Assembly (NCBI GenBank): GCA_051453625.1
Contig: JBOZIK010000001.1
Span: 116,976,822-117,040,821 of the forward strand
DNA: 64,000 bases
From: Welwitschia mirabilis
Taxonomy: Eukaryota; Gnetophyta; Gnetopsida; Welwitschiales
Direction of reading: 5' to 3'
The notes below the pieces were generated by a model. It was given only the letters and a program-made list of their open reading frames with translations, was not told the DNA's origin and made no database searches. Positions 45,024 to 57,949 of this stretch are shown in pieces. The translations under genes were made by a program, and so were the position numbers. Within the stretch, counting starts at the first letter, position 1, and each line of letters starts with the position of its first letter.

Positions 45024-47458
45024 TTTTCTGCCCTTTAATTTCTTATATTATCCTTAAGCATTGACTCCCTAGTGAATGGACTACTTATGCATATATTTTC
45101 TAGTTATCTATCTTTAGTTTCAAGCATTAACTCCTCAATGGATGAATAGCTATCACTTTCATCCACTAGTTATTCATCGATATGAATATTAAGTAAGTGT
45201 ACATAAAGCAAACATATAATACATATTCATCATATTCTCTTGAATAAATGGAAAAAGCTCTTATTATATAAGTCCCTATTTTTCCATATATCCTTATTAC
45301 AATGTATCTATTTTAGTTAATAATTTATTTATGGTTCTATTTTAAATGTTCTTCACACCGGTTTCTAATATCTCCTCATGCTAAATAGTAAGAGTAAGAT
45401 TAGGCCTTAATACAATATGTTTCCAATGAAGTATGTAATCTTAAACTTTGTTCTTTGTTATATGGCTTTTAAAAAATTACAAAAATTATTTGATAAGTTA
45501 AAACATCTTACATGAAAACTTTAGCACTTTATCTTCAATTTAAAAGATTTGACTCGAGTGTATGTGATAATAAAATTCCTTGTGTGATCTCAAGTTTTGT
45601 TATAGATTTGGCATGATATTATTACTTTACTTGATTTTATGTTGAAGATATAGAATTACATTGTTTCTTGTGTGAATAGAATGCATGTATTAGTTTTCTT
45701 CATTTGTATTAAGTGATATGCTTATGTGCACTTCCCATGTGACTATATTAACAAAGTTTGATAAATAATACAACATTGACTAAGGCCTACATTTATTAAA
45801 ATATCATGCTTAGTGGACTAGAATAATTGATATGTGGACTTTTGAATGCTGCATTATGTAGTTATTATAAACTCATTATGTGCTAGGCTTAGATTAATTT
45901 CCTTGTAAGGTACTCACTCTTTCAAATGTTATTTCTATGTTTATAGCATATTATGAGGTAGTCAATTTATAACTCTTAGATATAGTTTCTTGACTTAGAA
46001 TTAATGTCTATCATTAATTATTAGGCTTGGGAAAATATTGCAACAACATTAAGTTATTAAATGAACCTTGTAAATGAAAACTTAATTCAAGTAGTATTGC
46101 AATGGCTAAGACAACCAATATATAAGTAGTAGGTCTTAGGGTTAAATCCCCATACTTACCCCTTCTAAGAGGAATAGATGTTATTTAATAAAAATTCTTC
46201 TTTTATTATTACTTAAAAGAAAATATTTAAAAGGACTGAGGTGTAAAAGATTAAGGAGGGGGTGGGTTTCCTTTCTAATGTGCATGGAACTCCCTCCTTA
46301 GCCACTTGTCATATTCTATAAGCCCCACAGGCCTACACAGTTGCCATCCCAATTCTCGCTATGCATAGTTTCTTTTGTGTAGTGCCCAAACTTGATAGCT
46401 ACTGCCTTGTGATCATCACAGCTGCTACAGAAGATCTTATGCTACCCTCTTTCATTTCGAGGCACTAGTGGATGATGTCTAGCCTACTTCCTAATTAGAG
46501 ATGCTCCTTTATGAGGTAAATCAAACATGTCAATGTGGTATTCTTTGGTCTCCCCCCTCCTCCAACCACCGCCATTGATTTTTACCCTAGCAAACTCCAA
46601 CTATAATATTTACTTATTCTTGAAGATAAATTTAACAATTCCTTGATATGCTTCTTCTGTGATCTTTGTTACATATTATCTGAATCATCCTATATGCTAT
46701 AGAGGGAACCAATGGTAGGTGATAGTCCCATATTTGAATTTGGGTCTCTATGGGGTGAAACTAGAGAATTAGGTACTAAATTATAGGTTGAATCTAGTAG
46801 AATATAAATTTTATGAATGGTTACACTAAGTAGAATAAATTTTCAAGTATTGCATTACACCATGAGAGTTGTATCTACAAAATCATCATCAAATAAGAAA
46901 ATTTTTTATGACCTCATTATACTATTAAATATTTAAAAAGTGGACCTTACACCAATTTTAGAAAGCTTATGAAGAAGTTGATAATATGAAAATAAGTTTT
47001 ATCTAGATTTTTCTTTAAAATTTATTCAAAATTAGCCATCTTTATTAGCATACCCAAAATTTTTAATAGTTTTACCTATATTTTGGTTATAACTTCCTTG
47101 TATGAACTTTATTTTTAGTCTTATTTAATTTTTTTGTCTTTTTATTTTTTATGTTCTTTAATTTTGTATATGATTATTCTTGTTACTATATTGATTTTTT
47201 TCTAGTTTATATAGAAAAACTTGAATAATTCACATCCTTTTGCAAATAACTCTAAGTTGGACATGATGCATCTAGATTCCTTTGAATTCCTTCTTTGCTT
47301 TAATGTGTTTAATTTTTTCCTATCTTTTGGAGTTTTATACTATGGCTTTTGATCTTAATAAAAACTAGGTATTTGTTATGAAATTTATCTTTTATATTTT
47401 CTTCTATTTAAATCTTTGAAAAATAGTGGTATACTATTTTCATTTCTCTAATACCAAT
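45024..47458. other. Spacer between F copies, including a GC-richer patch
   Basis: Mostly AT-rich with no gene. Between about 46230 and 46620 the sequence is clearly less AT-rich ('ctcccccctcctccaacca' near 46552) and looks like part of an LTR or leader of another element. I cannot assign it. Confidence 0.4.
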
Positions 47459-47899
47459 TGTAATGTTTTAAATTACCAAATTAGGATTAAAGCTCCCATT
47501 TTAATAAGGAACATTAGAAGTTAAAAAGTAATGAATTTTATAACACATAAACCTACTAAAAATGAGGTATCTCTTTATTAGTATATTAGTAATATGTAAC
47601 AATAGTAATCTTGTCTCTATGCCCTAATTCAGTGCTAGAGTAGTGGTTAAAGGTAAATACATAGACTATGACTTTAACTCCCTTCCTAGATCCCTTGGAA
47701 ATTAGTCAAGATTTTTGGTGATTACATCTACCTAGTTTACCCATCCTTACCTAATACCATAAACTAAGGAATGTAAGAAAAGGAATATAATGTTACAATG
47801 TAAGGGTACACCCTTTTGTTATACAATAGTTTTCTTAATTAAATGCTAATCATGCTTAATAAATAATCACTTAGTCATAAGTGATTTTGGGATGTTACG
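47459..47899. repeat. Short LTR-like repeat F, copy 2
   Basis: Begins 'tgtaatgttttaaattacc' and ends 'gggatgttacg'. The first and last 19 bases are near inverted complements, an unusually long terminal symmetry for an LTR. No convincing target duplication (CCAAT against ATTAT). Confidence 0.65.
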
Positions 47900-50514
47900 A
47901 TTATTCTAAATTTTCTCTCTTCCTTTTCTCTCTCTTTTTTATTTTCTCTCTTTCTATTAGTTAAAATAGCCTAAAATTTGCTAAGTGTTATTTAAATATT
48001 TGTTCATTTGTAAGTTTTGATCAATTACTTATTAATTCAAAACCTAATTTAGATATCTCATTACTTTATATTTCATTTCATAATGAGTAAAGGGTTATCT
48101 TTCAAGTCAATTATATCAAAAATTAGTGGAAATTTTGTTTAAGTTAAATGGTTGGCTATGTCAATTTGAAGAATTAGTTTTTTAACTATTACCTTCTAGT
48201 TCTAAGTTGTCACATATTTTGTATAAAATGGAGTGAGGTATTTGATTACTTAATTACATCTATGTTATATGATTTCAAGTAGTTAAATTTTAAAGGAAAA
48301 TTAATCTTATATGAAAGTGACTTGGGTAGGTTTGCCTATTTAAATTATTTACTTATTTATCTAAGTTATAAAGGATTGTTATAATTATAGTAAATCTTTA
48401 TATCATATTATTTATTTTTATTTTATTGTATTTACCTTTTCACATCTTGTGAAATTATGATTTTGCTATAGTGCTTTCCAATAATTATGTGTGTTAAAGA
48501 GAAATAGTTATTTTATCATGTGAAATAACAATTTGATGAGAAAATATTAATATTTCAATATAAATTTATGTCAATTTTTTTGTTAGTTTGATACTGATGC
48601 TCTTGCACTATATATGCAACTTGACTTAAGATTTCTTTATTCTTTAATTTAAACTATTTATATTTTATTTTGTTGTCTTGGATTGAATTATTATGTTTAG
48701 GATACATTTATTTTTGCAATGGCTTAGAGCATGATATCCTCATTTTGAAAATTGAGTTTTTCTTTTATTCATTATTTCTTATTAATATAGCTTTCACAAC
48801 TAATTCTAACATGTTAAGTAAACTTAGAAACTTTAATATGGAGTGGGCCCTTAGATAGTTCTTATAATAGTACATATCTATATATATATGAAAAAAATGG
48901 ATAAAAAATCTTGAAAGTATCTATGTAATAAAATGAAAAGACTTACTTATAAAAAATATAAAAAAGTTCTATGTCAATATAATTCTTTTACTTACAAGTA
49001 ATAAGAACAAAATCAAAAATTTAAGAAGAGGGGTAAGATTCATGGGTGCCTCTTACAAGATGAGGAATTATAACCATTTTCATTACACCCTCTTTATTTC
49101 AAAAATCCCTAGGACTCTGTAATAATAATTTTAATCCCTTCATACTAGAAAAATGCTTGANNNNNNNNNNTGATATTATTATGTGAGAGCTTTAATGTTT
49201 AATATGCTTCCAATCGATAGGTTTCTATACCTTGTATGTATTTATTCAAAAACTAGTTGGTTTTGTCTTAAATTTATTATTACAAACGCATATCCCTTCT
49301 TCCATATATCTAATTCATATTTCTCTTTCTTAGTCCTTATATCTATGATTAATAATGAGAAGAGATTTAGCATATGTAAGTTCATTTTTCATCTCCTAAA
49401 ATAAGCAAGGAAAAAAACTTAGAATCTTAACTTCTTCACTATTTTTAGTGATATATTATAATTTATAAATAATAATGAACATATCCATGTTAAGGGGTGG
49501 AATGATGACTTTTGTCCACTATATTTCTGAAAAAATAGATTATTAAAGTGAGAAGGCATAAGCTGTTAAATTAGGCCCTAAAAGAAAAAGTGGAAAGCTC
49601 AAAAGACTAAGAATTAAAAAAAGAAGAAGAAAAAGATCAAAGGCCACCATTGCCTTTATCTTAATGAAGGGAAACACTAACTCCTACTTCTTCCTAAAGA
49701 TGTAATATAAAGGAAAATAAGAATGATCCATAAAGATGTAATGTAAAGGTTTGATGAGATTCAAAGAATCCTTTTTCATATAAATCCTAGCAACGCTTTT
49801 TCCAGGAGGTATTCTTTAATGTAATACATAATTTTCCTTTTTTCCTCTCTTTCTTTTTATTTCTTATTCTGTACTTCCATATATATAATGTTTTAATGAT
49901 CAAGGATAATAAACTGTATGCCTTATATTCTTGTTATATGAATTTATTGATATTTTCTAACTTATTTAAAAATTAAAAAAAAATTTTAAATTATTTTTAA
50001 GGATGAAATTCAATAGTATTTTTTTGAAATTATATTAAAGATCATTCAAATTATTCATAAAATTACACATGTTCTTTATTTATGAATTTTATAAAATTTA
50101 AATTGTAAAAGAGAATGAGATGTTTATGATGATTTTTTTCTAACCTTGTAAATTTTATTATTCTAATTAGACTTTTGATGTATGATTATTAATTAAGTAT
50201 CTTTATCTCATTGATTTGTATAAATGTAATCATGAATACAGTACATGGATAAGGTATGTAAAATATTTAAATTTTGAGATAACATTTATAATAGTTTATT
50301 ATATAAATTTATCAAGGAACTAGAAAATGGCTTATTAGGTGGGCGTGCTTATACTTAAATGTTTATATGTCTAGCTTATAAATGTTTACAAACTAATATA
50401 TTTTCAAAACTACAAATAGCATATTTATAAGTAAGTTATTATTAATCACATTTTATCCATTTTATTTGAAATTACTATTGAAAAATACTATGATATTTTA
50501 TTTACAAGTAATCC
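47900..50514. other. AT-rich region without recognised gene
   Basis: No domain recognised. A short LTR-like stretch around 49700-49880 has a TATA-like 'catataaatcc' near 49778 followed by a pyrimidine-rich run, but without a partner copy. A 10-N gap lies at 49161-49170. Confidence 0.4.
49161..49170. other. Assembly gap (10 N)
   Basis: Ten undetermined bases. Confidence 0.99.
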
Positions 50515-51700
50515 TAATATTCTCAAACTTCACTAAATCCTACTATCTAAACTACTGACACTTATAAAATTCTAGAATGAATATGTTCTTCAAAGACAAA
50601 AAGCTAAATACAACATAACTAATAAATAAACCTTAAAATAAAGTAATAAACTAATATATGAAGACTAAAGAGTACATATCTATGTTCTACTACATAGGGA
50701 AATCTATTATGATTTCTCTATTAATAATAAGGATGAATTAATAGATATTTTTAACTCTAAGGAGAGCTATAAAAGCATATCCTAATCAAAGATTAAACAT
50801 CTTTCATCTTTTATTCATTCCTTAATTAATCCTATATCTTAGAGTTTGCCATTTATTAAAGCATTATCTTTATTTAATCATTAGAAATTTGCTATTTTAG
50901 ATCTAAAATTCTAATGTCCATGATGTGAAACTTGGTTTGTGATAAGATTCTAATCTTTTCTTCTCACTTCTTAGGTATGAGGAAATAATTGATTCATTTC
51001 TGAGACTTAATCCATGCTAATTTGATATTTTCAATAGTGTTTGCATCATTGGTGAATTTACTCTAATCTATGATTGGATTTATTTTACTTTCTTTTGCAT
51101 GATTCTTAAGATTACTAGTTATGAAATACTAGATTTTAAATGTCCTTACATATTTCTTTCTTAATGTTATTCATTTAATGCTTAATGAGGGTTCAAATAA
51201 TTAAGATGCTTGTTTTTAATATCTTTCATGATATCCTAGTGTTTCCTACATTTCATTGTAAGATGTAGCATTTTTATTACTTATACTTTTATTACATGTA
51301 GAAGATATAATAAATAATTATTGTTTATTTATGAATTTAAGTTATATTTAATGAATAATGTTTATTTGAATAGGATTTATGTGATAGGTTACCTTATGAA
51401 AAGTGATTCTTGATTTCTAAGAGGAGATATCCAAACAAAGGAATCTATTTTTAATTAATTTTTAAATTATCTTTCTATTTAAAACTAACTTTAAAACTTT
51501 TTCTAGTTCTTGTAAGCTATGAAGTATCTTTATAATATTACTTGAAAATGATTAATAGGATTAACTACACTATAATAAAACATCTTAGTTTCTTATTTAA
51601 AATTATTGTACATACCTTGAACACTAGATTACATCTTTCATAGGTTACAATCATTATATAAGTCTCAAGAGTTTTCAAATCATAAAGAAAATCTTGAATG
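50515..51700. repeat. Dispersed repeat E, copy 2
   Basis: Collinear with 11390-12600, same orientation, strongly diverged. The E2 repeat lies on the far side of element B3 here (62152-62540), whereas in copy 1 the two are only 1.7 kb apart. Confidence 0.6.
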
Positions 51701-52419
51701 AATATTTTATGGTGTTCATTATTTACATGAAAACACCCTATGCATTTAGTGCTTTTGAAAGAAAGAAGATGAGTGATAAGTTAAATCTTAGTAGAGTTCC
51801 TTTATGTCCCATTACTATAATCACATTTTCTAAAACAATACTCTAGTAATCATGAAATGATATTTCTATTAATTTTTCCTAGTTAAGAATAAGAATTTTC
51901 TTTTAACATTATGCAATAAAAATTTCAAGTAAGATTTAAATATTTTAGTAAAAACAAACAATCTTTAATAACTAACTTAATAATATTAAGGAATATTATC
52001 ATTACACATGATTGCTAGCTAGGAAATTACATAAATAAAAGGTTATACATCTATAGGCAAATATTTTAAGGGGTAATGTAAACATTGTATGTTTTGAGGT
52101 TAATTTAATCTATTTAATAATGTTATTAAAGTGTGATTGCAAGTATATTTAATAGGTTTTCAATTAAATTAGGAATAAATTAATGATCTATTAATATGAT
52201 CATATGAAGCATCAATTTCTGGTATTATGAATTTTTTCTTAACGTATTTCATACACTTGAACCTATCCAAAGCATCATGCATCCAATTTAGATGGAGACA
52301 TAATGATCAAGAGGGCCAAAATATGGAAAAGAAGTTGCATTCATCTTGCCACCTAGATAACACTAAAAATATGATAAATAAAATACATAAATATAAATAT
52401 CATTATTTTGCTAATAGTC

Positions 52420-53150
52420 ATCCTTGTAGTCGTCTAGATGACATTCAAAGAATTACAACCACTTATGAAGAAAAATTGCATTTTAAAGATGGCTTTGAAG
52501 TACAATGAAATATCTTATCAAAGTGCACTCCTTCAAAAGATAGTAGGATGTTTTAATAAACTTAAAAGCCATGATTAAATTTAGAAGAAAATAAAATCAT
52601 AATTAATGTACTTGTAAAGGATGAAGAAAAACTAATTGTAATAGAAGAAATCTTTAAAACCTAAGATAAAATCTACTTATGATCATCAAAGTATAGAATG
52701 TTTTAAAAGAACTATCATTCACCAAGTCATCTAATGACATCCTAAAATGACTAGTAAAAATAGAAGAAATAAAAATGTCTATTTTACACTGATAGTCCTT
52801 CACTTAGTCATCTAGATGATACTAGATGAATAATAATTCAACTATTTCACTAAGAAGGCATGTGGAGGATAGGAAGCTATTAGAAAATAAAATCATGTAT
52901 TATATACCTAGTCATATAGATGACACTTAGTAGGATGATAGCTATAATAAATGTAAAACATAGTCCATTCATTATAAAATCAGTGATATAATTACTTTTA
53001 GTCTATTACTACCCTTTGGTAACCTTAACCATGGATTTAAAACTATAAATATCGTACTTATGTCTATTATTAATCATCTTTCATGCATCGATTATTCTTA
53101 TGACTAATTAAAATTTTATTAATTAAGGGATCTATATAGCTTAGAATAAT
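52420..53150 (+). repeat. LTR-like block D with palindromic motif
   Basis: Contains repeated GTCATCTAGATGAC-type sites (near 52433, 52727, 52805 and 52908), the one at 52809 being a perfect 12-bp palindrome. A TATA-like 'aactataaata' follows near 53042. The motif also occurs in the family A LTR blocks (2480, 3507 and 3640), so D may be a relative. It replaces the expected 3' end of element B3. The boundaries are estimates, and the 93-codon frame at 52227-52508 is not supported as a gene. Confidence 0.45.
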
Positions 53151-53359
53151 ATTCATTACCTTGAACAATAGTTTTACAACTTATAATTACAAAGATAACT
53201 AATCATTAGAGCAAATTATGACTAAGCAATACAAGTAGGTTTTAATCTTTTAAAACATATAATAACCATAGTAAAAATAAGGAAAAATAACAGATCTAAT
53301 AGCAGAGAGACTAGTTTCTCCTCATTTTAACATTAATGATAAAGAATAGAAATAAATAA

Positions 53360-54418
53360 AACAACAAGTTCTAATTAAATTCCTCTTCATCTTAAGATTC
53401 TTATTTTGAGTTAGGGTCAACTCTTCTTCTTCTTCTTCTTTTTCTACTACTACTACTACCTAGTGTTGAGAACTATCAGCCTCCTTAAAAGTATCTACTA
53501 TGTCATATATAACAATAATACGAGCCTCTTTTATGTGACAAGTACATGAATCTAGGCTTTTTAGGTAGAGGCTTACTTTGAAGAAGGTAATTTAGAGGAT
53601 TTATCAGAACTAGAGAAGATATGCATGCAAGAAAGAGTGACATGCATAATGGAGGATAGGGAGTTAAAGTTTCAAGTTTAAGATGCAGCCAAACCCTAAA
53701 ATAATAACAAATATTTGTAATAAGGAAAGACTATTAAAGAGCCTTAATTTTGTAATACTCAAGTTGAGAGACCATAATTTTAAGAATAATGGTAAGAGAA
53801 TTAATGGAGTAATGAGTTCTTACCAAATACAATAGACATGATTGATAGTTTGAGGTCTTATCATGATGGTTACTAATAGGTAAAAACTTATAAGCAAAGA
53901 CAAGATAAAGAAAATGATACTTGGGAATAATAGAAGATGTGGAAAGGGTAGGTTTCCATCAAATAAACTTATCATAGAGCTCCCTAATGACCTCTACCTT
54001 GTCCTCCATGGAGTCACCCAACAGTGAGAACTTCTCATAGTTTCCTCTAAAGAGATTTATAAGGGATGCTATCAAATCTAAGGATAACTTTTATTTTTTC
54101 TTCCAAAATAAGTTTGAAAAAAGTAGTAGTATCACCATCATAAGTGGCATTAGAGTAGAACATGCAGGCAAGAATAGAATAGGTAGAACTAGATACTTCA
54201 AGAAAATAGAATAGATCTAGTTCATTTATAAGTCTTATCACATCTTAGAGTTCTTTAAACTCTCTTGAAGCCACTGGTCTCTTCTGGGAGGTGGGTTTCA
54301 GTTTAAACATGTTTTTAAACTTATTAAGATCCTATTTTAATATTCTCGAATAAAAATATGTTAGATCTTTGTTAGTTCATTCTTTTTATCTTTCTCTTAT
54401 AGAAGATCATTCAGCCAT
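53360..54418 (-). pseudogene. B3 ORF3
   Basis: The ATG at 54418 gives 'MAE' like B2 ORF3, followed by several stops. Then 'MIRLINELDLFYFLEVSSS' opens a 64-codon frame (54047-54241), with 'MFYSNATYDGDTTTFFKLI', 'DSMEDKVEVIRELYDKFI', 'PKYHFLYLVFAYKFLPIS' and a tail of acidic residues in one frame and Arg in the other. Block by block this aligns with B2 ORF3 (30562-31615). It lies between RNase H and the expected 3' LTR. No similarity to gag or pol; function unknown. Confidence 0.68.
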
Positions 54419-54715
54419 AAATGGCACATGGTACTTATTAAAGATTAAAAAAAGAAGGAAGGAAAATAATAAAGAAAGGAAGACAATTGGAATATAAGTG
54501 GAAATTAGGAAGAAAGAATTATAAAAAGATTTTTTTATAAAATAATCTAATTCTAAGAAAAAACTTGGATCCATTACCTTTCATCCATTAAAACCATATA
54601 GGTTTGATTAACTTGAAGTGATTAGGTTAAAATCTAATTAATTTGACTTTTCTAGATCTACTCAACTAAACTCAAAATCCAATTAATCATACTACTTTCA
54701 GTTGAAGGACAAAGA
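54419..54715 (-). promoter_or_regulatory. Spacer between pol and ORF3 in B3
   Basis: About 300 bp. On the minus strand, repeated 'ttaattgga', 'gtttagttga' and similar worn forms of the family's U3 motif are followed by a TATA-like 'ttttataaaaaaa' near 54531-54550 and a pyrimidine-rich leader to the ORF3 ATG. The layout is as in B2 but more decayed. Confidence 0.35.
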
Positions 54716-55200
54716 TAGAATCATAGTTATATCAAAGAGTTAGAAATTTGTTAAATTTTATAGGTTTTTATGAAAATTATAAAAATATTACTTTTACCTT
54801 GATATCTAAGAAAATGATCTAAGTTCAATATATTTAGTGCAAAAATGCTGAACATGACTTTTTAAGATGTTAATGGCATTTATATTATCACAAAAACTAG
54901 GTATCTTAACATAGTTAATCTCAAAGTATTTGATCATTTTTTAATTTATAGGAGATGGGTTTAACAACTTCCTACTATTATATATTCTACTTCTATAATA
55001 GAAAGAGTGATATAATTTTATTTCTTACTTGCCTAGCCTACTAAACACAATCTTAAGAAGAATCAATTTTCACTAGTACTTTTTTGATTATCTTTGCTTC
55101 TAGCCTAGTCCACGTTAAAATCTACAAGTTTAAAAGAAGTTCCTATGGGATACCATAGTTCATAATTAGTAGTACCTTTTATATATCTTATTATTTATTT
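54690..55200 (-). pseudogene. B3 RNase H
   Basis: The minus strand reads 'GTSFKLVDFNVDWARSKDN', 'KSTSENWF', 'IIEVEYIIVGSC' and 'DHFLRYQGKSN', matching copia RNase H ('G-F-S-D-A-D-x-A-G-S', 'K-S-T-S-G', 'A-E-A-E-Y', 'I-x-x-x-H-H-F-L-R'). The second E of A-E-A-E-Y is kept. It would degrade the RNA strand during replication. Stops interrupt it. Confidence 0.8.
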
Positions 55201-55379
55201 GATAGCTTGGATGTGAGATTCCTTGGGATTGATCTGACATCTAGCACTCAAATCAATACTAAACATTATATCAAGTATACTATCCATTTAATTAATAAAC
55301 TTCTTATCATACTCCTATATAATTTTTAACTGATTGATTTTCTATGATCATCAAGACTAACTTTATGTGAAGTTGAAAT

Positions 55380-56130
55380 AGGAGTAATGGTTGATTTTGC
55401 ATTTTTAAGTCCAATTTGCTTAATCAACACCTTAGTGTATTTTGATTAAGAAATAAAAAGTCCTTATTTGATTTGCTTAATTTACAGTCCAAGAAACATG
55501 CTTACTTCTCTAAGCATACTCATCTCAAAGTGTGTTATTATAATGTTAGCAAATTCTTTGGAAATTTTCTTCTTTAAAACTTCAAAAATTATATAATCAA
55601 CATAGGTTTGAATAATAATCTTACTTAATTTTCTTGATATAAAGAGTTCTATCAATAGCTACTCAACTATAACAATTATCCTTAAGAAAAGTTGTTATTT
55701 TTCCAAACCATGCCCTAAGGGCTTGTTTTAATTCATATAATGCTTTTTTAGTCTATATACATGGTTTGATTTACATGGATCTATAAAGCCTATTGGTTGT
55801 TTCGCATATGCCTCTTCCTTGAGTGTTCCATTTAAGAAAGCACTTTTCACATCCATTTGAAAAAAATTAAAATTTTTAAAAGCTTTAAATGAAAGAAACA
55901 TTCTAATGATATCTAGTCTTACCAGTAGAGTAAAAGTGTCTTCTACATCAATCCCTTCGATCTAATTGTAGCCTTGAGCCATTAATTTTACCTTATTCTT
56001 AATCATATTGTTTTGTTTATCATACTTGTTCTTAAAGATCCACTTTATTTCAATCCTATTATAATCCTTAGTTCTTTTCACTAATTTCGATACATCATTT
56101 CATTTAAATTATTATAATTCTTCTTGCATT
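55380..56130 (-). pseudogene. B3 reverse transcriptase
   Basis: Minus-strand order: 'IKWIFKNKYDKQNN', 'NKVKLMAQGY', 'FQMDVKSAFLNGTLKEE' (about 55815-55862), 'DPCKSNHVYRLKKHY', 'QTYVDYIIF' (about 55585-55607) and 'HFEMSMLREVSMFLGL'. These are the copia RT blocks in the correct order. The catalytic Y-V-D-D has become Y-V-D-Y, which removes one of the essential aspartates, and stops and frameshifts add to this. The enzyme copied element RNA into DNA in the ancestor. Confidence 0.88.
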
Positions 56131-56479
56131 TATGAGTTTTAGCCTCTTCATATTTCTTAGGTTTAAATTGAGAGACATAGCAAATGCGACCACAAAAATT
56201 TTTAAGATAATTCCTTGTGTGCATTATTGAGTTTACATATTTAATAACTAAGTTAAGAGGATAATATTTTAGTTCTTTGTGATTTTCTTGGAAGTTAGTT
56301 CTTACATTATTTCTTATTCTTTTTTATTTGTGACTTGCTTGGTGGTTGTGGGATTTGGAAGAGATATTCTTCACCACTAGTAGATAGAATTTTGGGACTT
56401 ATGTCATCTATTTGTACATTTATAAATTCTTCTATCATTAGACTTTATTTGATGAAGACCTTATAAGCTCTACTTTTGG

Positions 56480-57190
56480 TTGAATATTCAAGAAAAATTA
56501 CTTCATCTACCTTAGATTGAAATTACTCAAATGTTCTTTAACTTTCAAAATAAAGCACTTTCTTTTAAAAACTTTAAAATATGATACATTTGGTTTTCTT
56601 CCTTTATAAATTTCATATGGGGTACTATCCATGTTTATTCTTAAATAAACTATATTAATGATGTAACATATAGTACTTGCTATTTCAGCCTAAAATGTTT
56701 TGGATACCTTCTTATCATTTAGCATTGTTCTTGCTATCTCTTGAAGAATCCTATTTTCCTTTCTGCCATTTCATTTTATTGTGGGGCCTTTAGTACTAAA
56801 AAATAATGTTATAAACCATTTTAAACATAATATTTTTCAAAAATATAATTCTTAAATTCTTGTTTATGATTGCTTCTAATTTATTTAATAGTGTACCACT
56901 TTTTAATTTGAATTTGATTACAGATTTTAACACAGCTTTTGAAAAATTTACCCTTATTTTCTAGGAAAGTATTCTAAGTGAACTTAGAGAAGTCATTTAC
57001 CATTGTCAAAAGGTATTTTTTTCCTATTTAGATTTTAGTTTAAGTAGGTCCCACCAAGTTCATGTGAATAATTTTAAGGGGAATTATTATGGAGAATAGA
57101 TTTTTACTTTTTTGAGAGGTTCTTATTTGTTTTCCTTTTTAACATGCATCACACAACCTATGTTTATTAATATTAATCTTAGTAATTTCT
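56480..57190 (-). pseudogene. B3 integrase
   Basis: Minus strand: 'LCDAC.KGKQIRTSQKSKN' (zinc-binding part, with a stop for Gln), 'IIHMNLVGP', 'LLTMVNDFSKFT', 'TFLENKGKFFKS', 'IRSNHKQEFKNYIFEKY', 'NEMAERK', 'IARTMLNDKKVSKTF' and 'YEIYKGRKPNVSYFKVF'. In copia the first two catalytic residues are Asp in 'H-x-D-L-F-G-P' and 'R-S-D-x-G-x-E-F'. Here both are Asn; the final Glu (A-E-R-K) remains. Confidence 0.85.
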
Positions 57191-57369
57191 CTCATTATTT
57201 TATTTTTAATAATGATATTAAGATGATCATAGTTGATATGACCAAACCATTGATGCCATAACTATTCTTGGCTTATATGTGGAAAATGAAAAATAGAAGA
57301 AGGTTGAGCAATATTATAAATATTGTCTATTCTATTTTCTTTAAGAAGAATCTTAGTTGTTTTACCATG

Positions 57370-57605
57370 TCTAACTTCATATTTTTGACAATTAAAAATA
57401 ACTCAATAACCTTTATCATAAATTTTACTAATACTAAGAAAATTATGTTTAAGATCATTTACATATAAAACTTCATTGATTTTAGACATGTTACCTCCAT
57501 CGATGCTTCTAATGCCTTCAATTTTTGCCTTTCCATCATCATCAAAAGTTACTTCTCCTCCATCAAAATTATTCAAGTTTGAAATCTTGATTTGTCACCT
57601 ATCAT
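57370..57605 (-). pseudogene. B3 pre-integrase segment
   Basis: 'LNNFDGGEVTFDDDGKAKI', 'NEVLYVNDLKHNFLSISK', 'YEVRHGKTTKILLKENRI' and 'DNIYNIAQPSS' on the minus strand, the pre-integrase region that links protease to integrase. The protease opening 'HDR' with a garbled 'S-x-H-M-x-G-D' lies just upstream; its D-S-G cannot be read. Confidence 0.8.
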
Positions 57606-57949
57606 GTATCAATAATATTTAATATTTAAATACCAATAAATGCTATTTGAATCAATGAGTGTTTCAAATTATCAGCCCTTATCCACTTAGTCCTTTTGGA
57701 CTATTGTAGTACAAAATTTTTAGAAATAAGTTTAAAGGGAAAAGATCTGATATGATTTAAAAAAGCATTGCCTTTCAAATTTTTCAAAATAATTTTAAGT
57801 AACTTAATTTTCTATGTAAATGATAGGTAATCTTTGAAAGAAAGTTATTACTTTGCTATATTATCTAATCTGAAAAAGTGACTAGTTTTAAAGAGGTGAA
57901 CCCAATACCTCTGTTATTATGGAATGATTTTTCTATTTCAAGAATCTAT

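Noticed and set aside
52227-52508. 93-codon plus-strand frame
   Set aside because: Overlaps LTR-like block D with its palindromic motifs; composition is not protein-like and no domain is visible.
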